Positions 53,818-62,997 of a stretch of DNA of 64,000 nucleotides are shown here, piece by piece. The notes under the pieces are model-generated. The model searched no databases, was not told the origin of the DNA, and saw only the letters and a list, made by a program, of their open reading frames with translations. Source of the DNA: Clostridia bacterium (lineage in GTDB: Bacteria > Bacillota > Clostridia > Oscillospirales > CAG-272); NCBI GenBank assembly GCA_017399105.1, contig JAFQEJ010000057.1, forward strand, positions 1 through 64,000. Reading direction: 5' to 3'. The translations under genes were made by a program, and so were the position numbers. Position 1 is the first letter of the stretch; each line of letters opens with the position of its first letter.

Positions 53818-55340
53818 TGGCTGTTATCCTCTGCATCAGCTTTGATTTCGGCGGCAAGTGCCAACCGATCCAGCTTTCCGTTGGGGGTTGTGGGGAGCTT
53901 GTCCCGCTTATGAATGATCGCAGGCATCATATACTTGGGCAGCAGCTCACGGAGCTGTGCTAAGGCTTCCTTTTCCTCGATGCTTCCGATATAGAAGCAG
54001 AGGATGCGGTCACTTTTTTCATCAAAAATCGCGGCAGAGAGACGAATCCCCTCGATACTTTCAAAAACGCGCTCAATCTCTCCGAGTCCGATGCGGTAGC
54101 CATTGTGCTTGATCTGACGGTCCCGCCTTGCGATGTAGCGGATGCGTCCTTTTTCGTCGATGTATCCCAGATCACCCGTGCGGTAGAGAATGTCACTGTA
54201 GGCTGTGACGGCAGGGTTCTGTACAAAGGCGGCGGCAGTCTTTTCGGGATCGTTATAGTAGCCGTAGGAGACGCCGGTACCGCGCACGCAGATCTCCCCC
54301 TGCTCACCCACTGCTGTGGGATGCAGATTATCATCGAGAATCATCACCTGCTTGTTGGGACAGGGATAGCCGATGGGAATGTCCTCACCGTCCTCAAAGT
54401 GCTCGTCGATTCTGTAGTAAACACAGTCCACCGTAATTTCGGTGGGGCCGTAGAGATTGTAATAAACGGTGTCGGGCAGAGCCTCCCTCCATTGATTCAG
54501 CGCCTTTGCAGAGAGCGCCTCACCGCCGAGTGCGACCAGACGAAGGGATGCAGGCTTCATCTTTTTGAGAATGCCCGAGCCCGCAATCAGATGAAATGCC
54601 GAGGTCGCCCAGAGAATGCTGTTGATACCGCAGGCGTTCATACGGTCAATGAGCAGTTTGGGGAACATAAAATATTTCCGGGCAAGGATGTGGGTCGTAG
54701 CGGCGCACTTCAGTGTGAGATAGATATCCTTCACCGACGCGTCAAAGAAGAAGGGGGTCTGATTGCCCATGACAGTAGTCTCATCCATGCCAAATTCCTC
54801 TGCCAGCCAGTCGGTCAGATCGATGACGGCGCGGTGAGGAATCACAATGCCCTTGGGAAGTCCGGTTGAGCCTGAGGTGAAGAGTACATAGACCGGATCA
54901 GTATCGATGATCTGTCCCCAGGGGAGTGCTTCGCCGCCATAGGACAGCAGCTCAATGCGCCTGGCAGCAATGCCCATGGATGCCGCAATCTCCTCCAAAA
55001 GCGGATTGTTCCCCAGTGTCAGCATCAGCTTCGGCGCGGTCTTTTCAAGAATGGCGCGCAGCCTCACCTCGGGGAGTGTCACATCCACGGGAACATAGAA
55101 ATTTCCGCTGTAGAGCGCGGCAAAAAATCCCACCGGCGACAGAACAGAACGCTCGGCTGCCACAGCAATCGGCGCACGGAGAATCCCTTCGGTGATCTCC
55201 CCGATCTTTACGGCGAGCGCCATGGATGCCTCGCGGAGCCGGTCAAAGGTGAGCTTCAGCTCATCATCTGCGAAGGCAATTTTGTTCGGATACTTCTTTG
55301 CGGCAGCTTCCAGATAGGTAAGCACATTGATTTGCGACAT
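53814..55340 (-). CDS. Amino-acid adenylation enzyme (DltA-like)
   Basis: AMP-forming enzyme of 508 aa, the size of DltA. Adenylation motifs: YVLFTSGSTGLPKGIVIPH, YYNLYGPTEITVDC, YRTGDLGYIDEKG, RDRQIKHNGYRIGLGEIE and the C-terminal Lys motif LPTTPNGKLDR. The pattern is that of amino-acid adenylating enzymes, not of acyl-CoA synthetases. With the DltC-like carrier and DltB-like MBOAT downstream it would charge the carrier with D-alanine or another amino acid. I chose the ATG at 55340 (GAGGTC upstream). The specificity pocket was not decoded. Confidence 0.9.
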   Translation of the reverse strand: MSQINVLTYLEAAAKKYPNKIAFADDELKLTFDRLREASMALAVKIGEITEGILRAPIAVAAERSVLSPVGFFAALYSGNFYVPVDVTLPEVRLRAILEKTAPKLMLTLGNNPLLEEIAASMGIAARRIELLSYGGEALPWGQIIDTDPVYVLFTSGSTGLPKGIVIPHRAVIDLTDWLAEEFGMDETTVMGNQTPFFFDASVKDIYLTLKCAATTHILARKYFMFPKLLIDRMNACGINSILWATSAFHLIAGSGILKKMKPASLRLVALGGEALSAKALNQWREALPDTVYYNLYGPTEITVDCVYYRIDEHFEDGEDIPIGYPCPNKQVMILDDNLHPTAVGEQGEICVRGTGVSYGYYNDPEKTAAAFVQNPAVTAYSDILYRTGDLGYIDEKGRIRYIARRDRQIKHNGYRIGLGEIERVFESIEGIRLSAAIFDEKSDRILCFYIGSIEEKEALAQLRELLPKYMMPAIIHKRDKLPTTPNGKLDRLALAAEIKADAEDNSQ

Positions 55341-55348
55341 AAAAGACC

Positions 55349-56035
55349 TCACTCTGTCATGGATAAAAGCGAAATACGGTGCAGCGCATGCTGACACCAG
55401 GTGAAAAGCAGATTATATGCGGCATCATAATCGTAATCGCCGCCCTGCTTCAGCTGCATTGCACAGGCAAGAATATCACGATCCTCGCCGCTGAGCTCCG
55501 AGAGCAGCTCGGCTTTGGTAGCACAGAAGCTGCCGCTCTCAAGGTAATGCAGATTTTGAAGAATAAAAAATGTACCCTTGAAGCTTTGGGGAAGCTTCGC
55601 AATATTTTTTTCCCGATCGGCATGAATTCGTCTGTGACAGATTTCGTGATAGAGATTGTTCAGACTGAGCTTTACAAATTCAGCGGTATCCGCTTTGGTA
55701 AAGGCAGGCAGCAGCGATGCAAGCTCACCCCAGCAGTCGCGGGTGGAATGAAGCAGATGACAGAGCTCGAGCCTGTTCCAGCAGGCAAGATCCTCTTTCG
55801 AGCAGATAAAGCCGCAGGATTGATCATAATGCCCCAGCCCTTCGATCACACCCCGATATGAATCAAGGTCATCCACCGAGAGTCTGTCGATGACAACCAT
55901 CAGATCAATGTCACTTTCCTCGGTTGCTTCTCCGCGCAGATAACTGCCCTGAAGTCCCACATACAGAAGCCGCTCTCCAAAGCAGGATTTCAGCCCGTCG
56001 ACTGCCGATGTGAGATAGAATTCGATGTCGATCAT
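55349..56035 (-). CDS. Nucleotidyltransferase-domain protein, first gene of the Dlt-like operon
   Basis: Protein of 228 aa with an N-terminal minimal nucleotidyltransferase domain: GLQGSYLRGEATEESDIDLM has the Gly-Ser and double-Asp metal motif. The C-terminal part is helical, with HEICHRRIHADREKN, as in aminoglycoside adenylyltransferase-like or KNTase-C proteins. It lies 8 bp before the adenylation gene and 40 bp after a consensus promoter. It could modify a small molecule or a protein of the pathway; no antibiotic resistance role can be claimed. Confidence 0.8.
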   Translation of the reverse strand: MIDIEFYLTSAVDGLKSCFGERLLYVGLQGSYLRGEATEESDIDLMVVIDRLSVDDLDSYRGVIEGLGHYDQSCGFICSKEDLACWNRLELCHLLHSTRDCWGELASLLPAFTKADTAEFVKLSLNNLYHEICHRRIHADREKNIAKLPQSFKGTFFILQNLHYLESGSFCATKAELLSELSGEDRDILACAMQLKQGGDYDYDAAYNLLFTWCQHALHRISLLSMTE

Positions 56036-56076
56036 GATACCCTCATATATTCTGTCAAAATTCGCGATACAAAATC

Positions 56077-56105
56077 AGTATACCACATAGAAGAGGAGAT
56101 GTCAA
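56077..56105 (-). promoter_or_regulatory. Promoter of the Dlt-like operon
   Basis: On the minus strand TTGACA (56105-56100), 17 bp, TATACT (56082-56077). It lies directly beside the folD terminator, so the six genes from 56,035 down to 49,379 can be read as one separate transcription unit. Confidence 0.75.
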
Positions 56106-56144
56106 TAAAGAAAGCTCTGCCAAACCGTGGGGACCTGACAGAGC
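56104..56144 (-). terminator. Terminator of folD
   Basis: Stem GCTCTGCCA / TGACAGAGC (56114-56122 / 56136-56144, one G-U pair), 13-nt loop, then TTTCTTTATT on the minus strand. Confidence 0.7.
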
Positions 56145-56152
56145 GGAATTCC

Positions 56153-57001
56153 TTATTTACCCTGAAGCTGAGCAGCCTTCAGCGTGTTCTTGAGCAGCAT
56201 GGTGATGGTCATGGGACCAACGCCTCCGGGAACGGGCGTGATATAGGATGCCACCGGCTCGACCGTAGCAAAATCCACATCACCGGTGAGCTTTCCGTCC
56301 TCGCGGCGGTTCATGCCCACATCGATAACAACCGCCCCCGGCTTGACCATATCGCCGGTGATGAAATCAGCCTTTCCGATGGCAACCACCAGAATGTCGG
56401 CACGGCGGCAGACCGAGGCAAGATCCTTTGTTCTCGAGTGGCAGATGGTAACCGTTCCGTTTGCATGGAGCAGGAGCATTGCCTGAGGCTTGCCGACGAT
56501 GTTGCTTCTGCCGACCACAACGCACTCCTTTCCCGAAACCTCGATGCCCGAACGGGAGAGCAGCTCCATAACGCCGGCAGGGGTGCAGGGAAGGAAATCA
56601 TAGTCACCGATCATGATGCGTCCCACGTTGAAGGAATGGAAGGCATCCACATCCTTCTTGGGATCGATGTTGGCGATGATCAGCTCCGAATCCAGATGCT
56701 TCGGGAGGGGAAGCTGTACCAGAATGCCGTGAATTTTTTCATCCTTGTTCAGTCTGTCCACCAGTGCAAGAAGCTCCTCCTGAGTGGTCTCTTCGGGAAG
56801 GGCGTATTCTTCCGATAAGAAGCCCACCTCTTCGCAGGCACGCTTTTTGTTGCGGACATAGACCTTGGATGCGGGATCCTCGCCCACAATCACAACAGCC
56901 AGTCCGGGGGTGATGCCGCGGGATGTCATTTCCTTTGTCTGTTCCGCAATCTCAGCACGGATAGCAGCAGATATTTCTTTTCCGTTAATAATGTTAGCCA
57001 T
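56153..57001 (-). CDS. folD: Bifunctional methylenetetrahydrofolate dehydrogenase/cyclohydrolase FolD
   Basis: Interconverts 5,10-methylene- and 10-formyl-tetrahydrofolate, 282 aa. Signatures: KVYVRNKKRACEEVG (catalytic Lys), HGILVQLPLPKHLD, PCTPAGVMELL, VVVGRSNIVGKPQAMLL and the C-terminal TPVPGGVGPMTITMLL. AAGGAGAA precedes the ATG. It follows lgt by 1 bp. Confidence 0.98.
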   Translation of the reverse strand: MANIINGKEISAAIRAEIAEQTKEMTSRGITPGLAVVIVGEDPASKVYVRNKKRACEEVGFLSEEYALPEETTQEELLALVDRLNKDEKIHGILVQLPLPKHLDSELIIANIDPKKDVDAFHSFNVGRIMIGDYDFLPCTPAGVMELLSRSGIEVSGKECVVVGRSNIVGKPQAMLLLHANGTVTICHSRTKDLASVCRRADILVVAIGKADFITGDMVKPGAVVIDVGMNRREDGKLTGDVDFATVEPVASYITPVPGGVGPMTITMLLKNTLKAAQLQGK

Positions 57002-57002
57002 G

Positions 57003-58019
57003 TCATTCTCCTTGATTTTCGGTTGTTTGAGTGGAATCCTCCGATTGGGACGATGCTTCGGGGGCGTTATCGGCAGAAGCTTCTTCTGCGTTTTTTTCGG
57101 TTTCTTCTGCTGTGGGGACAGCCTCTTCCGTCTTAGCCTTTACGCCGTAGTAGGCAGGCTGACTGAAGGGTGAAATTTTCTTCGACTTTGTTTTGCGCAG
57201 CATGTAGAAGATTGCCACGATGCCGATGGCAAAGGACAGAAATCCAACAAGCTGAGAGACGCGGACAGAACCGAAGATGTACAGACTGTCGGTGCGCAGT
57301 CCCTCGATGAGCATTCTGCCGAAGCCGTACCAGCTGATGTACATGAGGAAGATCTGACCGTTGAATTTCTTCTTTTTGTAAAGCAGATTGATAATCACAA
57401 AGCCGAGCACATTCCAGATCGATTCATAGAGGAAGGTGGGGTGTACCGGCATGGTGGGATCCACCTCGATGCCTGCGGCGAACAGCTCCTCCTGATGAGA
57501 GAACAGATAGCTGAAGGTGCGATCCGAGTACATGCCCCAGGGCAGGGTGGTGTTGGTGCCGAAGGCTTCCTGATTGAAGAAGTTGCCCCAGCGTCCCAGC
57601 GCCTGTGCGATCATGGTGGCAGGACCGATCATGTCGAGAATCTTTGTGAAGCGGATCTTCTTTATCTTTGAGTAGACATAAGCCGCCAGCACACCGCCGA
57701 TGATGCCGCCGTAAATGGCAAGACCGCCCTTCCAGATGGCAATGATATCCATGAAGGAGGTGTAGCCGCCCTTGGTGAGTACATAATAAAGCCGCGCGCC
57801 GACGATGCCGGTGAAGATGACCGCGATGGCAAGATCGTAGATATCATCCTTTTTGACACCCTCCAGCCTGCTGCGCCATAATACATAGCAGACCGCGAGA
57901 ATCATGGCGGCGGTGATGATGATGCCATACCACATGACCTCATGTCCGAAGATGGTGAAGGCTACCGGATTGATGGCGAGATCCTCAATCCCCAGTGCGG
58001 GAAAGGATACGTTGTTCAT
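57003..58019 (-). CDS. lgt: Prolipoprotein diacylglyceryl transferase
   Basis: Membrane enzyme that lipidates the lipobox Cys of prolipoproteins, 338 aa. It has about seven helices and the signature GRWGNFFNQEAFG (catalytic region), with HPTFLYESIWN later. The C-terminal 55 residues are an added acidic, Glu/Ala/Thr-rich tail not needed for the family fold. The several predicted lipoproteins in this window would be its substrates. AAGGAGG precedes the ATG. Confidence 0.97.
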   Translation of the reverse strand: MNNVSFPALGIEDLAINPVAFTIFGHEVMWYGIIITAAMILAVCYVLWRSRLEGVKKDDIYDLAIAVIFTGIVGARLYYVLTKGGYTSFMDIIAIWKGGLAIYGGIIGGVLAAYVYSKIKKIRFTKILDMIGPATMIAQALGRWGNFFNQEAFGTNTTLPWGMYSDRTFSYLFSHQEELFAAGIEVDPTMPVHPTFLYESIWNVLGFVIINLLYKKKKFNGQIFLMYISWYGFGRMLIEGLRTDSLYIFGSVRVSQLVGFLSFAIGIVAIFYMLRKTKSKKISPFSQPAYYGVKAKTEEAVPTAEETEKNAEEASADNAPEASSQSEDSTQTTENQGE

Positions 58020-58028
58020 GATGCCTCC

Positions 58029-59318
58029 TTACTCGTCCAGCGGGAGGACGGTGGCAAGGGTGTAGCGATCTTCCCTGAATATATCGGCGATGAGCTTGCT
58101 TACGTCATCCTTTGTGACCGATGAAATGGCGTCGCTGTAGTCGAGCATGTCGCTGTCATCGAAGATATAGTTTAAGAAATTGTTTGCAATCTCCTCGGTG
58201 GAGTCGAAGGACTTGACCAGCTGAGCATAAACTACGCGCTTAGCACGCTCAAAGGCTTCATCCTCAACGCCCTTTGCCTTGACTTCGTTCATATAATCGA
58301 CAAAGCGTGCAAAGACAGCTTCGGGATCATTGGAATCACCCGAAAGCATAATGAAGGAGAAGCGCTTGTTGTGGTCAGCCTCATAACCCAGGCCGCTGCC
58401 GATGAGCTGCTTGCTGTATAGCTCGTTGAAGAGAGCACCGCTGCGGCTGAAGAGCATCTCGCAGATGATCGAGAGAGCGGCACTCTTCTTCATGCGCTCA
58501 TTTCCGTCGGGGCTGATGGCGGTATCCTTGACGCCGATGGCAAACTGGGGCTTTGAAACCTGCATCTTTGCCGAGAAGCGGGATCGGTAAACCTGAGGCT
58601 CCTCCTCGCCGCTGATGCTGTCAATCTCGATGGCGGGAGCTTCGGTGAGCATTCTGTCGGCAACCTCGATGACCTCCTCGGGGGTGATGCTGCCGCAGAC
58701 GCAGAGCGACATGTTGTGGAGATTATAGAAGGTATTGTAGCACTTGTAAAGCAGATCCGCGGTGATCTCGGAGATCGACTCCACAGTACCTGCGATATCA
58801 ACACGGACGGTGTTGTTCTTGTAGAGCGACTGCAGAAGCCCCATCATCAGAACCCAGCCGGGATTGTCGTCGTACATGCGGATTTCCTGACCGATGATGC
58901 CCTGCTCCTTGCTGACCGTCTCGGGGGTGAAATAGGGATGGGTGACATGATCGAGCAGAATCTCCAGCGACTCGGTAAAATTGTCGGTGCAGGAGAAGAG
59001 ATAGGCGGTCTTTGTGAAGGAGGTGTATGCATTTGCCGAAGCGCCTGTCTGTGCATAGCGGACGAAGGTGTCCACGCCGTCCTCGTTTTCAAACATCTTG
59101 TGCTCAAGGAAGTGAGCGATGCCGTCGGGAACATGGGTGTACTCAGCCTCTCCGTTGACTCTGAAGCAATTGTCAGCAGAGCCGTAGCGGGTGCCGAAGA
59201 GGGCATAGCCTGTGGTCAGCTCCTTGGGAATCACATAAATCTCAAGACCGCTCTTGTGGTTGATTTTGTAATATTTCTCGCCGATCTGCTTGTTTTCCTT
59301 GATGATCATATTATTCAT
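58029..59318 (-). CDS. M16-family zinc peptidase (YmfH-like), active partner
   Basis: Insulinase-family protease of 429 aa. The inverted zinc motif HxxEH is present in GIAHFLEHKMFEN, with the downstream Glu in the conserved YTSFTKTAYLF-to-E region, so it should be catalytic. I chose the ATG at 59318, preceded by GGAGGT; it overlaps the end of the upstream gene by 8 nt. The two M16 genes are a typical Firmicutes pair (YmfF/YmfH-like) and probably form a heterodimer. Substrate not known. Confidence 0.93.
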   Translation of the reverse strand: MNNMIIKENKQIGEKYYKINHKSGLEIYVIPKELTTGYALFGTRYGSADNCFRVNGEAEYTHVPDGIAHFLEHKMFENEDGVDTFVRYAQTGASANAYTSFTKTAYLFSCTDNFTESLEILLDHVTHPYFTPETVSKEQGIIGQEIRMYDDNPGWVLMMGLLQSLYKNNTVRVDIAGTVESISEITADLLYKCYNTFYNLHNMSLCVCGSITPEEVIEVADRMLTEAPAIEIDSISGEEEPQVYRSRFSAKMQVSKPQFAIGVKDTAISPDGNERMKKSAALSIICEMLFSRSGALFNELYSKQLIGSGLGYEADHNKRFSFIMLSGDSNDPEAVFARFVDYMNEVKAKGVEDEAFERAKRVVYAQLVKSFDSTEEIANNFLNYIFDDSDMLDYSDAISSVTKDDVSKLIADIFREDRYTLATVLPLDE

Positions 59319-60603
59319 TTTCCGCACCTCCTGCATTGAGTGTTCCGCGCATAAAGTAAACGGTATCGAGGGTGACGCCCTGAGCCGCAGCCATAACAGC
59401 CTCGCGTCCGGTATTCATCACAAGCTCGATGGCATCCTCAGGCGAGGTGGAAAGCCCTGCCAGAGCGCGTCCCAGATACCAGGATTCCAGCGACATGGGC
59501 GAATCGGACAGCTCTGTATAGCTGTTGACAATCGAGCGCTTTGCCTTGGCAAGATCGTCCTCGGTGAAGTCGCCGACCTTGACAGCCTCCAGCTGAGCGA
59601 GAATTTCATCCTGTGCCTTCTGTTTGTTGGCAACCTCAATGCCCGATGCTACGACCATAATGCCCTTGTGTGCCTCGGGAATGGCAGAGCAGTAGTAGCA
59701 GAGTGACAGCTTTTCGCGCACATTCATAAAGAGCTTGCTGACGGTGGAGCCGCCGTAAAGCTCACGCATGAGAGCGAATTCGTGATAGTTTCCGTCCGAG
59801 AGCACGCAGTTTGTACGGAAGCCCAGAGACAGCTTGCCCTGTGCCACCGGCTGATCCTCCACAACCTCGCGAGCCTCACCTGCTTTGCGGATAACCTCGG
59901 TGGTGAGGGGCGCGGTAACGGTATGAGCACACTTGACAAAGACATCCTTAATGCTCTTGATAAGCGCCTCCTCATCGGTCTTGCCGACGAAGAAGATCTC
60001 AATTTTTGCACCCGAAAGCAGTGCCTTGTAGCATGCATAGAGTGACGCGGGGGTGATTGCCTCAATCTCTGCAGCCGTTCCTGTCTCGCTGACGCCGTAA
60101 ACCTCGCCGCGGCACATCTCTTCCTCACAGCGGCGGAGCGCATAGCGGTTCTTGTTGTTGATCTGCGCCTTGACATCGTCGATGAGCATGCGCTTTTCGC
60201 TCTCCACATACTCAGCCTTGAAGCATCCGTCCTCCAGCAACGGAGAGAAGATGATCTCATCCATCAGCTTCAGCGTGCCGTCCAGCACATCGGTGCCGTC
60301 GGGGATATAGTCATTTGCCAGCGGACTCGCACAGAATCCCACGATCTGAACCTCACCGCGCTTGTAGTTGCGGGAGTAGATTGTGGTGGAGTAAAGCGTC
60401 TCATAGGCGCGATTGAGCGAAGCCATATCGGGATGCGCCACAGTACCGCGCTTGAGTACACGGGGAAGCAGTGCATTCAGCGCCGCACTTTCGCTTGAGA
60501 GGGGAGTTATGAAATTGACCGAAATATAGTTGGTCTTGAATTTGTCCTTTTCGATGATGTTGAGAACAACACCGTCGCAGACAGCAATTTTCTTTAAAGC
60601 CAC
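59311..60603 (-). CDS. M16-like peptidase subunit without zinc motif (YmfF-like)
   Basis: Protein of 430 aa with the two-lobed M16 fold pattern (LPRVLKRGTVAHPDMASLNR, VSKLFMNVREKLSLCYYCSA) but no HxxEH, so it is expected to be the non-catalytic partner. It begins at a GTG (60603) after AGGTGAT, and its end overlaps the active partner's start. The pair would form one clamshell-like protease. Confidence 0.9.
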   Translation of the reverse strand: MALKKIAVCDGVVLNIIEKDKFKTNYISVNFITPLSSESAALNALLPRVLKRGTVAHPDMASLNRAYETLYSTTIYSRNYKRGEVQIVGFCASPLANDYIPDGTDVLDGTLKLMDEIIFSPLLEDGCFKAEYVESEKRMLIDDVKAQINNKNRYALRRCEEEMCRGEVYGVSETGTAAEIEAITPASLYACYKALLSGAKIEIFFVGKTDEEALIKSIKDVFVKCAHTVTAPLTTEVIRKAGEAREVVEDQPVAQGKLSLGFRTNCVLSDGNYHEFALMRELYGGSTVSKLFMNVREKLSLCYYCSAIPEAHKGIMVVASGIEVANKQKAQDEILAQLEAVKVGDFTEDDLAKAKRSIVNSYTELSDSPMSLESWYLGRALAGLSTSPEDAIELVMNTGREAVMAAAQGVTLDTVYFMRGTLNAGGAENE

Positions 60604-60703
60604 AATATCACCTGTCCTTTTTCAGTGAATATAGAATATTAATTTATATCTTACACGATAATTGTTACCTTTTCAACCAATATTGCAACAATTCGGTGAA
60701 TTT

Positions 60704-62941
60704 TTATGGAAGCGAGCGCATAACATAACAGAAAACCGGCGTGAACAGGGCGCAGTCGGGCTCCTCAAGCGCGGCATATGCATCCTCCGAGATTGTGACA
60801 GCCTTCACTCCCTCGGACAGCGAAATTTCCTCCCTGATGAGCGGCCCGTGTCCTCCGAATATGAGCAGTGACTCCGAGAAGCCGCCTGCCGCAGGATAAG
60901 CCTCAGCACCGATATAGGCAGCCGAACGGTCCGCACCTGTGAAGCTCAGCGCGATCAGCGGATGGGTTGAGCGCTCGATCATACTGCGGGGGATGGCTTC
61001 GACTGTCATGCCGCAGAGGGAAAATTCCTCGCCCCGTCGGTAGAATTCCACTGTCATCCCTTCCTCCTCTGCAATCACCATGAGGTCGGATAAATACAGG
61101 CTCTCCTCCTCGGTTTCGGGCTCTGGCAGGATCAGAAGCTCGATATAATGCTCGCGGGACAGCCTGAAGAGCATTGCTCCATGCCTGCGGTGGTAATGGG
61201 TGAGCATCACACCGTCGAAGCGGTCATCGTAAATATGTTCGCTCATGGCTTCGGTGAGTGTGTATATGCCCGAGTAGGAGCCGTCCGAAACATCGCATAG
61301 AATGTTCTCGCCGCCATGGGAGAGGCAGATGTAATCCTTGCTGCCCTTGTTCGCGGCGATCAGCCTGCTGTCATGGCGTGTGATCAGAGCAGATGCCGCT
61401 GTGCCGAAGCCGTAGAGAAGGACAAACGATGCCATCAGCGCGCACCATCGCCGAAAACTGCCGCTGTCCGAAAGAAAGAGCAGAACCGCACCCACAAGCA
61501 GTGCGAGGATGAGCATCCCCGAGAAGGGATAATCAAGCGATATCGATGCATCATGCAGCAATACTCCGCATGAAGCTGCCCCAAGCATACACTGCGCCGA
61601 CAACCTGCAGATCACGGCAAAAACCGCGGCGAGTGAGCGAAGAGGGGCTGTAATCAGCAGAATCGGTGCCGCGGTGAGAATCACCTGTACGAAGGGGGTG
61701 ACAATCAGCGTTGCAATCGGCGAGAGCAGACTGATTCTGCTGAAATAGAGGAAAGAAAAGGGAAGCGTGAAGATGACGGCGCAGACAGAGGATACAAGAT
61801 TGGACAGGATCCCCGATGCGTGCCGCGTGATCCCCTTCGGCAGCTTGGCAAAGAGAAGCTTTTTCATCCCGGGAGCTGCGGCGGTCATTCCCAGTGTCGC
61901 CGAAAAAGAGAGCTGCAGACTCGCATCCATCACCGCCCCCGGTGAAAAGGCGCATATGATTGCCGCCGCCAGCGTCAGAGAGGTGGTCTTGTCCCGTTTC
62001 ATCTGAAGCAGCTCGGTAAGGTAGCAGATGACCAGCATCAGCGCCGATCTGACCACCGAAAGCGGTGCGCCAACCAACAGAGTGAAGAGCAGAATCAACA
62101 GTGTCAGCAGTCCCAGCCGCAGCTTTTTACCAATACGCAGCCTTTTCATAATCCGCTCGACCGTGTTCGTTAGAATTGCCAGATGCAGACCGCTCATGGC
62201 AAGAACATGCGCCAGCCCCAGCGCTGAGAAGTCCCGATTGATCTCCTCGGGCAGTCTTTCCCTGTCCGCAAGCAGAAGTGCCGCAGTCAGCCTGCTCTCA
62301 TCCCCGCCGATATACCGCTCGATGATTGTGCAAAGCTCTTCTCTTAAGCGTATGAGCAGCTTGGTTATCCTCCATACACTCTCGCCGGAGGGAGTAACCG
62401 AATCGGCTTCAAACTGTACAAACATGCCCCGTGAAGCCATCACACGCCGCTCGGGATAGCCGTTGATGCTCTCGCTGAAGAGAGAAAAGCTGCCCTCCGC
62501 CTCAAAGCTCTCAAAGAGGTTGAGATCGAGAGCGTATGAGGAAACAATCCGAATCCTGCCCGAAGTGCTTTGACTGTCAACTGATGTCAGCTTTACCTCA
62601 TAAACACTGCGATAATCGGCGTAGGAGATGCGCTCGGTCACATAGCCCCCGATGACATGCGTCTCAAGCGTCAATTCCTCTGCCTCCCGCATGGGAAGCG
62701 ATATGAACAGAATCGACATGGCTGCTCCCAGACTCATCGCAATCACCGTGATCAAAAGCACGCGGAAACAGGGAATTTCACGCCGCCTCAGCAGCATCAG
62801 CAGAGCAAGTCCGATCACACCGACGCTCAGCAGAAATACCTTCGGCATCATTGGAAGCGAAAAGAGGGCAAGCTGAATGAGCAGATAGAGCGAGCACAAA
62901 AAACAAAGCGGGCGCAGGGCAAAAAATTTCATGCCGATCAC
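60704..62941 (-). CDS. comEC: ComEC/Rec2-family DNA-uptake channel protein
   Basis: Large membrane protein of 745 aa. An N-terminal membrane segment and OB-like domain (about 65-210) precede the Competence domain with FSALGLAHVLAMSGLHLAIL and many helices (220-500). The C-terminal third (520-735) is a beta-lactamase-like domain (HDSRLIAANKGSKDYICLSH, VMLTHYHRRHGAML), though some metal ligands appear changed. It would move single-stranded DNA across the membrane during transformation. The GTG start at 62941 has AAGGA 8 nt upstream; an ATG at 62932 is the alternative. No other competence gene is in the window. Confidence 0.92.
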   Translation of the reverse strand: MIGMKFFALRPLCFLCSLYLLIQLALFSLPMMPKVFLLSVGVIGLALLMLLRRREIPCFRVLLITVIAMSLGAAMSILFISLPMREAEELTLETHVIGGYVTERISYADYRSVYEVKLTSVDSQSTSGRIRIVSSYALDLNLFESFEAEGSFSLFSESINGYPERRVMASRGMFVQFEADSVTPSGESVWRITKLLIRLREELCTIIERYIGGDESRLTAALLLADRERLPEEINRDFSALGLAHVLAMSGLHLAILTNTVERIMKRLRIGKKLRLGLLTLLILLFTLLVGAPLSVVRSALMLVICYLTELLQMKRDKTTSLTLAAAIICAFSPGAVMDASLQLSFSATLGMTAAAPGMKKLLFAKLPKGITRHASGILSNLVSSVCAVIFTLPFSFLYFSRISLLSPIATLIVTPFVQVILTAAPILLITAPLRSLAAVFAVICRLSAQCMLGAASCGVLLHDASISLDYPFSGMLILALLVGAVLLFLSDSGSFRRWCALMASFVLLYGFGTAASALITRHDSRLIAANKGSKDYICLSHGGENILCDVSDGSYSGIYTLTEAMSEHIYDDRFDGVMLTHYHRRHGAMLFRLSREHYIELLILPEPETEEESLYLSDLMVIAEEEGMTVEFYRRGEEFSLCGMTVEAIPRSMIERSTHPLIALSFTGADRSAAYIGAEAYPAAGGFSESLLIFGGHGPLIREEISLSEGVKAVTISEDAYAALEEPDCALFTPVFCYVMRSLP

Positions 62942-62997
62942 GCTCGCTTTCCTTCATCCGTATTGGATCAAAATCCGAAAATGTTAATAAAAAGTTT

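Noticed and set aside
55349..56035. Aminoglycoside resistance gene
   Set aside because: Only the general nucleotidyltransferase motif is visible, and the operon context points to envelope modification instead.
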